A stretch of 64,000 nucleotides of DNA. Origin: Chlorops oryzae (Eukaryota; Arthropoda; Insecta; Diptera; Chloropidae). Position 1 is the stretch's first letter; each line of letters begins with the position of its first letter. Location: positions 11,049,007-11,113,006 of the forward strand of contig CM035807.1 of the NCBI GenBank assembly GCA_020466095.1, in the 5' to 3' direction. Positions 32,858-45,700 of the stretch are shown here, piece after piece. Both the position numbers and the translations under genes were made by a program. Under the pieces are notes generated by a model that had not been told where the DNA came from, did no database searches, and saw only the letters and a program-made list of their open reading frames with translations.

Positions 32858-35800
32858 TCAGTGCATGCGCGTAAGATCCTCAACGATTTTGATGACATCA
32901 TGTACATCGGCATCCTTCTTTTCGCCGTTCATGGTGAGCTATGATTTTAAGAATTGAAATCGTATGAATTTTGTAAGATCATTGAATGCCGATAGCGCGC
33001 TTACCTCCAAATTCAGAACTGTTTCCTTCATTTTATCCCGACTTAGATCTAGAAAACTCTCTACAAGATCGCCATCAATGAAACCTTCGCACGTTTCATG
33101 CTTCTGTGGGGCTTGAAAACTTCTGTAAAACGTATGATCGATTTTACCGACCGACTTAATCGTTGCTGCTAAACGTTCAACCAAACTGGAGAGGAATTCA
33201 TAGAAATCTTGCGGTATTTGCGTTACAATACCGATTGCACCATTAACAGTGCCATAAAGAACGCAACCATGATTGGGTGTTGAGCGTTCACCAACGTTTT
33301 GCATAACCAAAGAGCCATGGCGGAACACGTTCACAATATCACCCAAATGGAAACGTGCAACTTCGGGTAAAAGTTGACGTTCCTCATCGGTGGTCGCGGC
33401 GCTATTCGGATGAAATTAAAAAGGATTACATTAAATAGGAAAAAGAAAAATTGCATAGGAATATATTTAACGGATCCAACCTGTCTTTTTGGCAGACAAA
33501 CAAATTTCCATTCGTTTCTGCGCCCAAAAAGGTATCATCATCTAATATTTCAACGGCACGCATCCACTTTGGATCGCAATCTCGTGCAATTTCAACGAAA
33601 ATACCTGAGTAGACAAAAAAAAAAAAAGACCAATATAAAGAAACTGAACTACTTAATCGAGGATATTCTAACCTTCCATCTGTTTATGCTGCAATAGAGT
33701 CATCGAATTCATGAGATCACCCACCAAAATGAAATCACCTGAAATCATAAACAACTCATCAAAATTAACCATATAGTATCAATGAACGAGTGCAAAAATA
33801 ACTCACCCTTCGCTTTCAGATACAAAGCGCAAATACGATTTTGGATATTACACTCCATACGCAGCTCTTTCTCATTTGTCCACTCGTAGAGCCGCACAAA
33901 ACTATTGATACCAGCCAAAGCTTTGCCATTAAACTCAACCAACGACATGCAGGCACCATCAATTTTCGTCTCAGCGATCTGGGTTAGTTTCCCATCGTTA
34001 TAGAAGAATATTATAATGCGCCCAACTTTTGGTTCCGGCTCATCGGTATTAACTAGCGCCGTTGACACGACATAATACGTATTCGGATCTTCACCCAATT
34101 TAGCTGACATTAATGATAGGATAACCTCTGGTGGCATAAACTGATGTGCATGTAGCACCTCGAACGTATTCTGATCGATTATGAGCAAATTGCTAATTTC
34201 AAGCTCTTGACCGATTTCGGCATTCGTTGACGATGTATTACCACCACTGCCTGGTTTATTCGATGAGAATGTTATATTTTGCGCTTGTGTCGATGCGCTT
34301 GGCCTTTGTGGCTTTGGACCACTGCGTCCTTGGACATCGAAACGTGTTGTCGATACAGCAAATGTCTGTGAACTTTCTTGATAGGCAATGCGTCGCGGTC
34401 CCTCGCCCAACGGAACAGTACGTATATGTAGCTTTTGAATTTCATCAATCGTTCCCAGTATGATCGAATTCTTTGTAGCCAAAGCTAAACTGTCTGGATA
34501 CGCTTGCGCATTGAGTGAGCACATATGGTTTACTTCCTTAAGATTGACATTGGAAAAGACTAGTTTATGATTAGACGAATAAATTACAGTTGGACGATCT
34601 GAACAGGCGAAAACATTCGTTGTCGAAAAGGATTTGAAATGTTCGTAATGTTGTTGGCTGTGTACCGAGCGTTACTTTTTTCTTATCACTAAGACGTCCA
34701 TCATCTTTGCTCAGTATGAAATAAAACATCGAACCATCGCCCAAAGCACAGAGTAAATAATGTATGCCTTCGAATGTGGTCATAAGTATTGAACGCGGCA
34801 TAATTTCTAAAAATCCAAAAAAGTTAACACACGTATTAATTCTCCAAATAATCAAAAAACATTTAGAAGGAAAATAAATATGTACTCACCACCAAACAAC
34901 TTTTCGCTGTAAAGCACATCAAGTTTCGGCAATGATAACATAACCACCGATATATCCGTCCATAGACCAACCGCAACCAAATCAGACTTTCCACTACCCT
35001 CGCCCAGTGGCGTTACGTCTAAGCACGCTACTTCATATTCCAATTCTTTACTGCCACGCTCCACCAGCTTACCATCTTTAATCTCAACATAATAGACAAC
35101 GCGCGCCGAGGCTATTGCGATTTGTGTACTGTTACAGGATACAACACCGATACGCTTACCCGCTGGTGGCTGCCATTCATGCACCAATTGTTTTGTGGTG
35201 CTTTTCACCAAGCGTACATTTATGGGTGTTATTTGTACAATCTAAAAGGAAGAGTTAAAAACATTTTTCAATAAAATATATATTTTTTTTTTAATACAAC
35301 TACTCTCCCAACCTGATCAAAGTCCACATTAGAACAATGAAATGTTTGCTGATCGCTTAAGAATCCCGGTATATCGGTCTCTTCCACCTCTTCACCAGTC
35401 AGTGTCAATATACGTGTATGCCCGACAAAGGCCAATACAAGAGTATTCTCATAATTACTATCATCAATACCGACTTTCAAGGGCCACATTCCCTTGATGC
35501 CCGGTAAATCGATACAGGCTTGTTCCTGAATTCCAATACCAATACGAATAATACGTAATGAACCATCCTTAAAGGTACCTGAACACGTTATTATCTGACC
35601 TTGACCTTGACGATCTAAATCAACAACGCACAAGTCGATTATGGGTCCAAGATTTGTAAAATTCTCCACTGGTATGACATAGGAGCCACTTTCATTGGGG
35701 GTTGTGCTCAACCGTACCAATTGTGAATCGCCATGCTTGGAGCCAATAAATAGGAAACTATTATCCAAGTAGGTAATGCATTCAGGCGTATTTATTTCAC

Positions 35801-37118
35801 CTTAAGAAACAAACGAAATATGAATTTATTATAATTTCTTTCAAATCGGAATTTCGTTACCTAAAAGCTCGACTTTTATTTCCTTAACCATGAGATTGCC
35901 TTTCTCATTTTCAATTGTCTGCAGGAACAACATAAACAGTTGGCCTTGCATGTTGCCTAACAAATACTTTTGACCTTTGCTATCGACACGCGCATAGCAA
36001 TTGATGAGGCTTTGCTGCATTGAAAATTAAATGAAACATTTAAAGGGGGGCAACCTATACAAAATATATCGGCAGATCTCACCTTAAATGTTGTAGGTGC
36101 AACAGCAATATAGTTAGTACTGTCGTGATAGACAATCGACTCACGTCCAATAACAATAGCACCTCCTTTAAATAATAAAAAAAAAAAAATAATTATAATC
36201 TATGTATACTATTTAATGTATTAAAGCTTCTCACCCAAAGGCGTTGGCACTGGTATTAACATTGTGGCCTCAGTTTCAACATTATCCTGCTTCCAGGCAA
36301 TCTTTGTAAATTCCTTGTCCCTTAAATTGATCTCATGAGTCTTAACATGACGACCGTCACTATCTTTGTGTATGACAATAATTGTCGGATTTGCACACCC
36401 GTAAAGGAACTCCACATCATAGACAGCAAGTTCTTCTAAACTGTTGAGAAAAAAAAATCAAACCGCTAATTATTATTACGAAAATTACAATAAAGATATA
36501 AGTTTTTACCGCAGATTGGTTGCTTTCAACTCGCTAGTATCTTTGTCTAATGGTATTATTGTAAATAAACCCATGTACAAGCACATGCCAATTACACGTG
36601 CTTTCGGATCAATAACAACCATAACGCCTCCTTCATTCGGATTACTAACAGAATCGTAGACATTACCGTGAGCCTTTGTTATAACACTTATAGAATCCAT
36701 TATCATCCGGCATTCCAGAATCATGACGTTATAGCGGTGAGTGAGAACAAACAAAAGATCCTTTTTGCTATCCTGAAGGTTCATGTGTTAGTTCATTTGC
36801 AACTTATCTAGTCTAATATATACTTTACCGGTGGCCGGAAATGGCGCATAACCGAAATCTGTCCATTTATGTTTACTTCCTTCAAGGGACGCAAACCTTC
36901 CGGCGTTACCAAGTCAATTTCCAATTGATTATTGCGCGCAATTATCAAATTTAAATCTGTCGGCGATGTAAAATTACCTGCAAAATTCAATAAAACAAAA
37001 CATGCAAATATCACATTTAAATACAAGTTTGCATCCTTGTTGTTGTTCTTTTCTTACCGGTAACGCATGCAATTACTGCCGTCGCTTTTTGCGCCGTAAC
37101 CACGTAATGGTAGGACAT
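32858..37118 (-). CDS. pic: DDB1 (piccolo), adaptor of CUL4 ubiquitin ligases
   Basis: The product is DDB1, the three-beta-propeller adaptor that links CUL4-RBX1 to DCAF substrate receptors, acting in DNA repair and protein turnover in the nucleus. Exons on the minus strand: 37118-37058, 36977-36829, 36772-36510, 36440-36235, 36165-36083, 36014-35861, 35800-35313, 35241-34890, 34806-33807, 33738-33673, 33604-33481, 33401-33005, 32938-32858. All have GT/AG borders in compatible phase. Landmarks are [15 protein letters not shown] at the start, [92 protein letters not shown] and [12 protein letters not shown] at the end. The exons sum to 3424 bases. One extra base at about 34636 (near codon 642, second propeller) shifts the frame; without it the length is exactly 1140 codons plus stop, the usual DDB1 size. 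An assembly error is more likely than a null allele. The gene is head-to-head with GGNBP2. Confidence 0.95.
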
Positions 37119-38880
37119 CACTGTTTAATCGTTTTCACTTAAATGCAATGTTCTGCGTTTGCTAAATGCGATCGAACGCAAAATAATTAAAAACCCAAGT
37201 TCCAATGATCAAATTAAGACAAAATAAGAGTGGAACGCTATTTGACGGTTAAAACTTGTTAAATCGTATGTTATAGTTTGTTTCAATTATGCTTATCAAT
37301 CGTAGGGTATGAAATCGATATTTCCTTAAATTCAATCGATGTTTGTATTGAATGCTATCGAGCATTTCATTAAATTCAAGTGCCAGTATTAAGCAATAAT
37401 GAGATTCGAGACGAAAATATTGCCCAATTTCTGTCATCAAGATATAGTGACGAATGAATGATCGAAGCTATTGACGTTAAATTCTTATGAACATCGTATC
37501 TTACAATAGTTTGCATCAATAAACATCGAAGAAATAACTTTGCTTCAGAGCATATAGTATAGCCAATACCTAATAGTTCAATAAAAATGTTATTTCTCTC
37601 AATATTTCAATCCAGAAGAAATTTTTTTCGATTAACCCTTGCAAGGGCTCATATTATATATATTCTGTTTGTAATAGAAGGTAGTTATAGTTAAAATCTG
37701 TCTAATATTACTGTAGCTTCGGCAATTTATATGTTTCAACCGAAGTTTTTCACACATACTTATAAATACATATATACAACCCGATACTAAATGAATATTT
37801 TCCCATAGAATTTTTCTCCGCGAAAAAGGTGGTGTTCTAAACGTCAAAAATAGGTCAAAAGTGAGAATATCTTCTTGAATATGTTCGAAATTCTTGCTTC
37901 CTTTATGTTCCGGTTCCAATGTGCTTAGAATGAGAAAATTTTTTTAAAATCTGTGGGGAAAATTGCACAGGTATATTTATAATCGGGCTTATTAAGTATA
38001 AATTGAAACAAGAATTGGACATTTGAATATCAAAAATGTCACTTTTACTCAGAACGAATATACTGCAACTTGGAACTAGCTTCAAAATTCAAATCTGATC
38101 GTCTGATAACTTCTATAATATGTTTGGTATGGAGCCTGAGCAAAAATTTGTTGAAATTTTGGCATTTAGAGTGCTGTACCCCTAGCGTAGTTTGCTTATA
38201 TATATATGATCATATAGATAGCCGCAAAATAGACGTAAACGCCAAAATTAAAATTTTACAAAAGAATGGTTTTTTTAAAAATCTTTGATTTGTGCCTAGG
38301 TAATACGGAAAAATTGAATTTGCAAGCACTGTCCTATGTCATACTCATTGAGTTCTTATCTGTGTATACTGTGACACATATTTGAGGTCATCGAAAGGCT
38401 CGATATGAACGGTCGAAATGCTGATTGAGGCCTTTTACACTAGTAAATTATTGACGTTAATTCTCAATTTTTTGGCGAGCAAATTGCGGGAATTTAGAGA
38501 AAATTGAACATTTTTTGGTTGCACGCATATTCGATGGATCGTTTTGTGGTCTCTTTTGTACATGGAAACACGGATGTAACTCTAAAAGCGAAAAAAATTA
38601 AAAATTGGCGTTCAACAATTGACTAGTCTCCTCATTTGTCATTCCGATATGGCAGCTTAAAACAAAAAATTCAAAATTCTCAATAAAAACGTATGTGTAT
38701 ACTCATTGTGTATGCTCATTGATTTATATAAGAAATTAACTTATTTAAAAAAGAAAATTACAAATGTATAACTTACTTTTTCTTCTAGTTGTTGAATTTG
38801 GAGCAGGTGCAATAAAAACTAGCGCAAAACACGTCGGCAAGTTGAAAAGGCACATTTTAAGAAGAACTAACTTGTTGAGC
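37119..38880. other. pic upstream region
   Basis: Three atcgat-containing motifs (gaaatcgatattt near 37312, caatcgatg near 37336, tatcgag near 37356) lie within 250 bases of the pic start codon. They are DRE-like but not perfect. The rest shows no gene. Confidence 0.45.
38420..38640 (+). repeat. Interspersed repeat, gaggccttttacac family
   Basis: The words gaggcc-tttacac-agt, aattattgacgt-aattct, gcgggaattt, catggaaacacggatgtaac and ctaaaagcga recur in reverse orientation at about 48780-48932 next to MED27. The unit is about 200 bp. Confidence 0.55.
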
Positions 38881-39520
38881 AAATGTACCGATAATATATT
38901 ACGAAAATAGATCAAATGTACCGAAAATTGAAATCCATCAAATGTACCGAAAATTGAAATCCTATCGATCAAATGTACCGAAAATTGAAATCCATCAAAT
39001 GTACCGAAAATTGAAATCCATCAAATGTACCGAAAATTGAAATCCATCAAATGTACCGTATATTTCAAATAGATCAAATGTACCGAAAATTGAAATCCAT
39101 CAAATGTACCGAAAATTGAAATCCATCAAATGTACCGAAAATTGAAATGATCAAATGTACCGAAAATTGAAATCCATCAAATGTACGAAAATTGAAATCT
39201 CATCAAATTGAATCAAAATTCGAAAAGATCCATCAAATGTACCGAAAATTGAATCCTCAAATGTACCGAAAATTGAAATGCCATCAAATGTACCGAATAA
39301 TTGAAATCCATCAAATGTACCGAAAATTGAAATCCATCAAATGTACCGAAAATGAATCATCAAAGTACGATATTGAACATCAAATGTAACCGAAATTGAA
39401 TCCTAAATTCCGAAAATTAAACCATCAAATGTACGAAAATTGAACCATCAAATGTACCGAAAATTGAAATCCATCGAAAGTACCAAAATTGAATCGATCA
39501 AATGTACAATTGAACCATTT
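38881..39520. repeat. 26-bp minisatellite between pic and GGNBP2
   Basis: The unit atcaaatgtaccgaaaattg followed by aaatcc is repeated about two dozen times in direct orientation. Copies are near-perfect at 38930-39180 and become progressively indel-ridden towards 39340-39500. It ends about 270 bases before the GGNBP2 start codon, so it lies in or near the shared upstream region of the two genes. Confidence 0.9.
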
Positions 39521-39790
39521 TGAGCATCGAACCATTTTATCATTCATCCGACACCCATCGAAATAGGATCGATCCTCGGACAGTCCTACCAGCACTTTTA
39601 TCGATTACTATTTAACATTTTTGAGTCACTGTCAAATAGGCAGCACTTTTTTGCACTACTACGTGTGAAACTTTGGTTATTTGTTTTAATTTTTCATCGC
39701 CAGCGAATAAACCTGCAGAATTCCTGTATTTTTTTGAAATTTAATACGAATTTCACGATTATTGGAATACGAGCGAACAAACCAGTAAAA

Positions 39791-42700
39791 ATGGCAAGGC
39801 TCACCAACGTTTTCAGAGTTGAAGACTTGAATGAAGTAAAGATCGGTCGAAGGCAATTACCGATTTTAGGTTTTAGTGGTGGCTTAATGGTAAGTACTAG
39901 ATATTTCGATAAATACTATATAGCTGAAAAGCAAAAAGCCATTAAGTAATGGCATCAGTTTTGCCATTTTAAAACTCTTCAACGCAATCTTTTTGCATTT
40001 CAAGAAAGTCGAATGAAATTTCTAAAACGATCAGCTGCAATCTCACACAGCACAGTGAAACCTCTCGAACAGGGACCCCTCCATCATCACCATCTTTAAT
40101 TTGCAATCATACATAAAAGTATTAAATAGCAAATCTTATAGTTGAGTCTCACAATTTTCAGTCTCACAATTTTCAGTCTCACAATTTTCAGTCTCTCACA
40201 ATTTTCAACATACTCCCATACCTCATCATATTTAAGCTTATCAAAGAAGATTGAATGTTTGCACGTCCTGTTCATTGTATCCAGATTGTTCGTATTAGCG
40301 AGATTGAATTGTTCGTTCATTATTTATAGGTCTGTAGAGAGAAATGTCTGCGAGCCCCCTCTCCTAAGGCCTGACTATTTAGAAAAGTCCATGTAACAAA
40401 AAGCGTTCACTCTTTCCAGCTCATTTATTGAGATTCATTATATCCAGATTCGACTGTAATTGAGTTATTGCGTTTCGAACAGAATTCCCAAAAACCATCT
40501 GGAAGTTGATTCCTGGACGAATGAATGGATAGTGTTGCGTACGATAGAGGCGTCAATCATTATCGAGGCCTTACTGCATTAGTAAATCTTACTGCTTGTT
40601 GTGTGTATTAAGTTTGAATTAGTCTACGCCAAAGCTTGAAACCTTGAATTTTAATTTGCATTAAATTAAACGTAAGAGACGCTTGAGCGATGGACGAAAA
40701 CATACATTTGTAGAACCTAAAAAGCGTCATCTTGATGTAGTAAAATAGAAGATGATCATATTTTAAGCATGATATAAAGTAGAAGATTTAGAATGATGAT
40801 GAATATCACTACATATTATTTGTGCGAATTTCGAAGCAGAGCTTATTGTCACCATTCAGTCAACTTATCTTCTTTTTATGTCAAATCTTATTTGATATGC
40901 TGGAGAAAATTCTCAGACATTTTTTTTAGCTGGCTGATTCTTATCAAAACTTTTGAATTTGAATTTTAATAATTTTTTTTTTTTTTTTTTTTTTTTGAAA
41001 AAAATATTTCTTTTATTGAATAAGTATCTTATCTTCATGCACAAAAATTGTTGACTTTTCTAAACGTTTCTTTATCGAGAAAACAATTTTTCTTTTTACT
41101 CTTTAAAGAAGAACATAGGATCTGAAACGTTCAGCTTGCAACGTCCTGCAATTTTCTACATAATATGAAATTTGCTTATTAATGGAATAAGCTCTGGTAA
41201 CCGAAGTATCTTAATTATTTTGCAAATTTTTAGCAATGTTGAATGCGTGAATGGATGAAGATGAAATGACACTTTTTTTTTGGATTTTCAATGTTCTATG
41301 GATGGAACTGGCTGTGTGTTCCAGGAAGTTAATGAAATACGTTTTGGCCTCTTCAAAGAGAGGAAGAAAAACTTTCATTTGGATGGAGAACTTCGTCGCT
41401 TTAAGCATCAAGAAAAGTGTTGCATAAAAGATTTGACTGTCCTCTAGGTTCATCTGCTCGGTCAATTGAAAAATTATTCACTCCATATAAAACGACTCTG
41501 CGGGTCACTTCCATCATAGTCCTTTTGAAGCTATTCTCAGCTGTAATCATGTTTTTCCAGTGCCTATCGGCTTTATTGCATATCTCAACGAGATATAAGA
41601 AAGATTGTGATTGTAATGGTCAATTACCCAAACCTAATTTGTCATATGAGAAGAGCGCTCCTATTCATATTCATATTAAATTAGATTTCTACATATCGTC
41701 CGTGCATTCATGTCTGCGTTGTGCCTAGATTTTCCTAAGTTCGCTCTATAATCCCATTCAAATGTTGCGTTTTATTGATGTTCTTTTTTTTCTTCTATTT
41801 TTTTTTATTTAATGAAACTACAACAGATGCTCATGGATTTGAATAGTAAAGGTCTCTGCATTGACTGTCCGACAATGCGTGGCAGAGAATTGGAGGAATT
41901 CACTCGGAAATATAATTTACTCAATGAAGATGAACTCCGCGCCTCGTTGGAAATTGATAGTGCAACATTTATGTCGATATTGAATCAATGTGTACAGTGC
42001 GTTGGCTGTCGCCGTCGAGTTGAACGGCTCTTCAATCAGTTAACTCTATCGGGTCATCCGACTTTGGATCCATTGGTGCTGAAGACCAATAAAGTGCTGA
42101 CAGTAAACGAAGAACGTTTAAAGACACCGCAATCGTTGGGTACACTACTCTATCGGCATCATGATGTGCTCAATAATCTATTGGATAGTAAATTACGTAA
42201 TAAGACACGTTGTCTATTGCATTCACTGGACGCCTTCCGATCGAAACCATTCTCCGAGACATGGCGTGAAGTTTGGTCATCGATGAAACATAATTGCCGT
42301 GATGAATTAGCTGTTATTGAGACAAAAGAACTGCAGGATGTACTCGAGGGCTATTTAAAAAAGCACAAGTTCTGTCAAGGCTGCCGCACAAAGGTTAGCC
42401 TAAAATCGAAAGATGAATCATAAATTAACATAAATTCGAACATTTTTTTTTTTTTGTAGATTGAAAAAGCCTATAAGATACTCGTGGGCGAATGCACGAC
42501 AAAGGAGAAAGGATTTGTCGCCGCACTTTATGCCAATTTCGAAAAGTGCCATCCTGACAAACATATCCACGTTTTTACGAATAAAATCGACTTTCTCGAC
42601 GCGTTAATACGACGCGCTGAGCCCGAAGTCAACGGAAGGTATGTGAAATCTCAAATCGGTTCGTTCTCATAGATGTATGGATCAGAGAACTGCATGCGGT

Positions 42701-45700
42701 GTTTCAATAAACAATCATATTCAATCAACGCACAAAAAGTGAGTCACTTTCGCTCAAACGATCAAACATGCCTCAATGCTTATTATGTTCATTCATTTTT
42801 ATGCAAAGCATAATAATGGTTGTATGTCTACTTCGCTAAGAAACGCACATACCGCATTCGAACCGATCATTTCAAGTGTCAATAAAATGTTCAGATTGTG
42901 AATGTTCGAAGCTCGTTCGAACACTACTCCGTTTTTTGCGGTGGTCAGTTTGATTGCAACTCAAAAGCTAAGTTCAAACATTCAACAATACAAATATACA
43001 AAAGGCAAGAAATGAATGAGTGTACATTTTTGCGTGCTCTACTTTTCCTTACGTTTCTTTGATAACTCCTTTGGCAATTTTATTTAAAACTTCAGTTTGA
43101 ATATCTGACATTTTTCGTAAGTCAACTGAAATGCTCACTGCTTAAATAATTTCAAAGAACTAAAACAAAAGACATCCTCGTATATATGTACCTACAACTT
43201 ATAATCATACTCGTGTGATTGTTGTCACGAGCTCTTTGCTTCTAGGAAAGCAAAAACATTCTAAATGTTTTGTTTTTGCTCTTTGTTTTTGAGTTGCAAT
43301 CAAACTGACCACCGCAAAAAACGGAGTAGTGTCCGAACGAGCTTCGAACATTCACAATCTGAACATTTTATTGACACTTGAAATGATCGGTTCGAATGCG
43401 GTGTGTGCGAGTTTGAGCAACACTTCGTTTGAGTGTCATAATCGATTGTGCATGAAAACTTTCCATCAAGAACAAATCAAGAAAAATGTGATCGTTGCAG
43501 CTCTCTGGTATGGATGTATATGTATTCTACGAATAACGAAAAAGCTTTGAATTGAAACGAGAAATCTTGTAATCAGAGGCGGCAATATGAATGCAATAAT
43601 TCGATATCGATTTTTCAATTTTAGTTATTCAAAATTACGTGAACGCCATGCGAAGACATTGGAGATCGCTCAGGAGGAAGTACTCACCTGTGTCGGTATG
43701 ATCATGTATGAACGTTTACGTCGCATTTATATAAATCTTCGTGAAGAGGAACGTGCCTGCCAGGTGCTTGCTGCTGTCGGCGTACATGCCCTATGTCGTA
43801 GCTTCGATACGTCTGTGGAGGAGAAGCAAGGTATTAGCAATCTGGAACTACTTTATAAGGAGATCAGTCGTGCAGAGAAAGCAAAAGAACACCGTCGCGA
43901 GCAGAAGAAGCTTAAAAAGAAGAAGAAGAAGATTGAGAAGCGAAATGGATATCGTATGTGTGCAGCAATGAATTCCGTTTCATTGTCAAAAGAATCAAGA
44001 GACGACGATTGTGATGACGGCGATTTACAACATGGGGTGGAGGAGGCGGAGGAGAATGATGCTGATGCTGATGCTGAAGACGAGGCCGTTGATGTAAGCG
44101 ATGAGTATAGCGTTAGTGAGGATCACGTCGTCAACTCATTACCTGTAAATCGTGAAGACGATGAGGAGGAAGACATTTATGAAGGTGCATCGTTAGAATC
44201 CAATTCGGATGCAACTGAAGAACACGAGAAGACAAGTATGACGAATACGTCACCGTGTCAGGCGCAAAATCAAATGAAAATAAAAAAGAAAAAGAGATCA
44301 AAGCAGAAAAAGTCAAAGAAGTCCAATAATAATAAAAATTATAACCAAAATAATAATATTAATAACAATAACAATAATAAAAATTCATCCTCGTTGTTGT
44401 CGTCGTCCACGTCTACGTCCACGTCGGAAATCGTTCAGCGCAAGGCAATGAATTGTGTGCCAACATTGAATTTAAATGATGTGCGACACGGCTTGACGGT
44501 CGATGTGAACAAATGTAGTGATTGCCTTGAATCAACTCGACATTGCCCATGTGAGAATGATATAAAAGATTCGGGCTATGGCAGCGAACCGAATTCATTT
44601 CGTGAAGGAAGTGAATTATCGTCACCGGAAGGATCTGTTATTTCGTGTTCCGATGGTTTTTGTAACCATGATAACGAACGTCTAAATCCACGTGATGGTG
44701 GTGATGATGCTTCCAGGAATAGTTGCCTTAATGTTCGATTAACGGAAGAGCATGAAAAACAACACGCCGAGGAGCGGAACGAACATTGCGTAAACGAGAA
44801 TTGCGAATCATCTGTGTGCCAACGACAACCAATAGATCTGTTGAGTTTGGAGCAAATGCTGGTAAGGAATTGCATTTAAATTCGAATAGACTAAGGCATC
44901 CTACTTATAAGCTCTATCTGCCAGTTAAATTTCAATTTCTATGACTTATTAATCAAATTTGTATGAAATTATCATCAGGATAATTTAACTTACAGAAAAA
45001 AAAAGATGAGAAAATGGCCCTAAAGGTGATACCAAATGTGGTGTTAAATATTCAAATACGAACTTCTTCGGTTCTTAGCAGTTAGATCAGGACAAATGTG
45101 GAAGTTCACTTTTTTACTAAAGTGTTCATTTATTTATTATTATACTCGATGAAGAAAACAAGAGATCTGTTAAGACCGAGCAGATCAGACATTAAAGTGC
45201 TTCCTGAACAAGCACAAATCACGTTTGGGACTTGCCATGAATGAGAATTTGCAGATTCTGTGTCAGGAGGAAGAGGAACCCGTTGTAGTCGAATGTCCTT
45301 CATGAAAGAAGGAGAACACTGCTAAAAAGAAGTCAGACAGACAAACGAATTGTTCGAACTATACATAGGAGAGATTAGAACTTTCGTAATCCAAGTAATC
45401 TGATGAAAATTTCCTCTGGTATGGCCACGAACAGCGTTCGAACTCTAAGCAAATAATGATTATCTCAGGCATGCTCTAGAAATCGAATCCGAATAAAAAA
45501 AAATTCGAAATCAATGAGATTTCAATAGAAATCTAACCGATTTCGAATATTTTTATGGGGATTCGATTTCTAGAGCATGCCTGAATAAGTTTATTTAAAT
45601 CTGCACTGTAAACCTTCGCGTTTGATGGATGCCTGTACTGCATTAAAAGTGCAGAGAAGTGCCCTTCCAATCAAAACATTTGCATGCAGTGGCGTGTCTA

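Noticed and set aside
34600..34660. Programmed frameshift in pic
   Set aside because: There is no slippery heptamer or downstream structure, and DDB1 is not known to use frameshifting. A one-base assembly error or mutation is simpler.
38881..39520. CRISPR-like array
   Set aside because: The units are contiguous direct repeats without unique spacers, in a eukaryotic intergenic region. It is a minisatellite.
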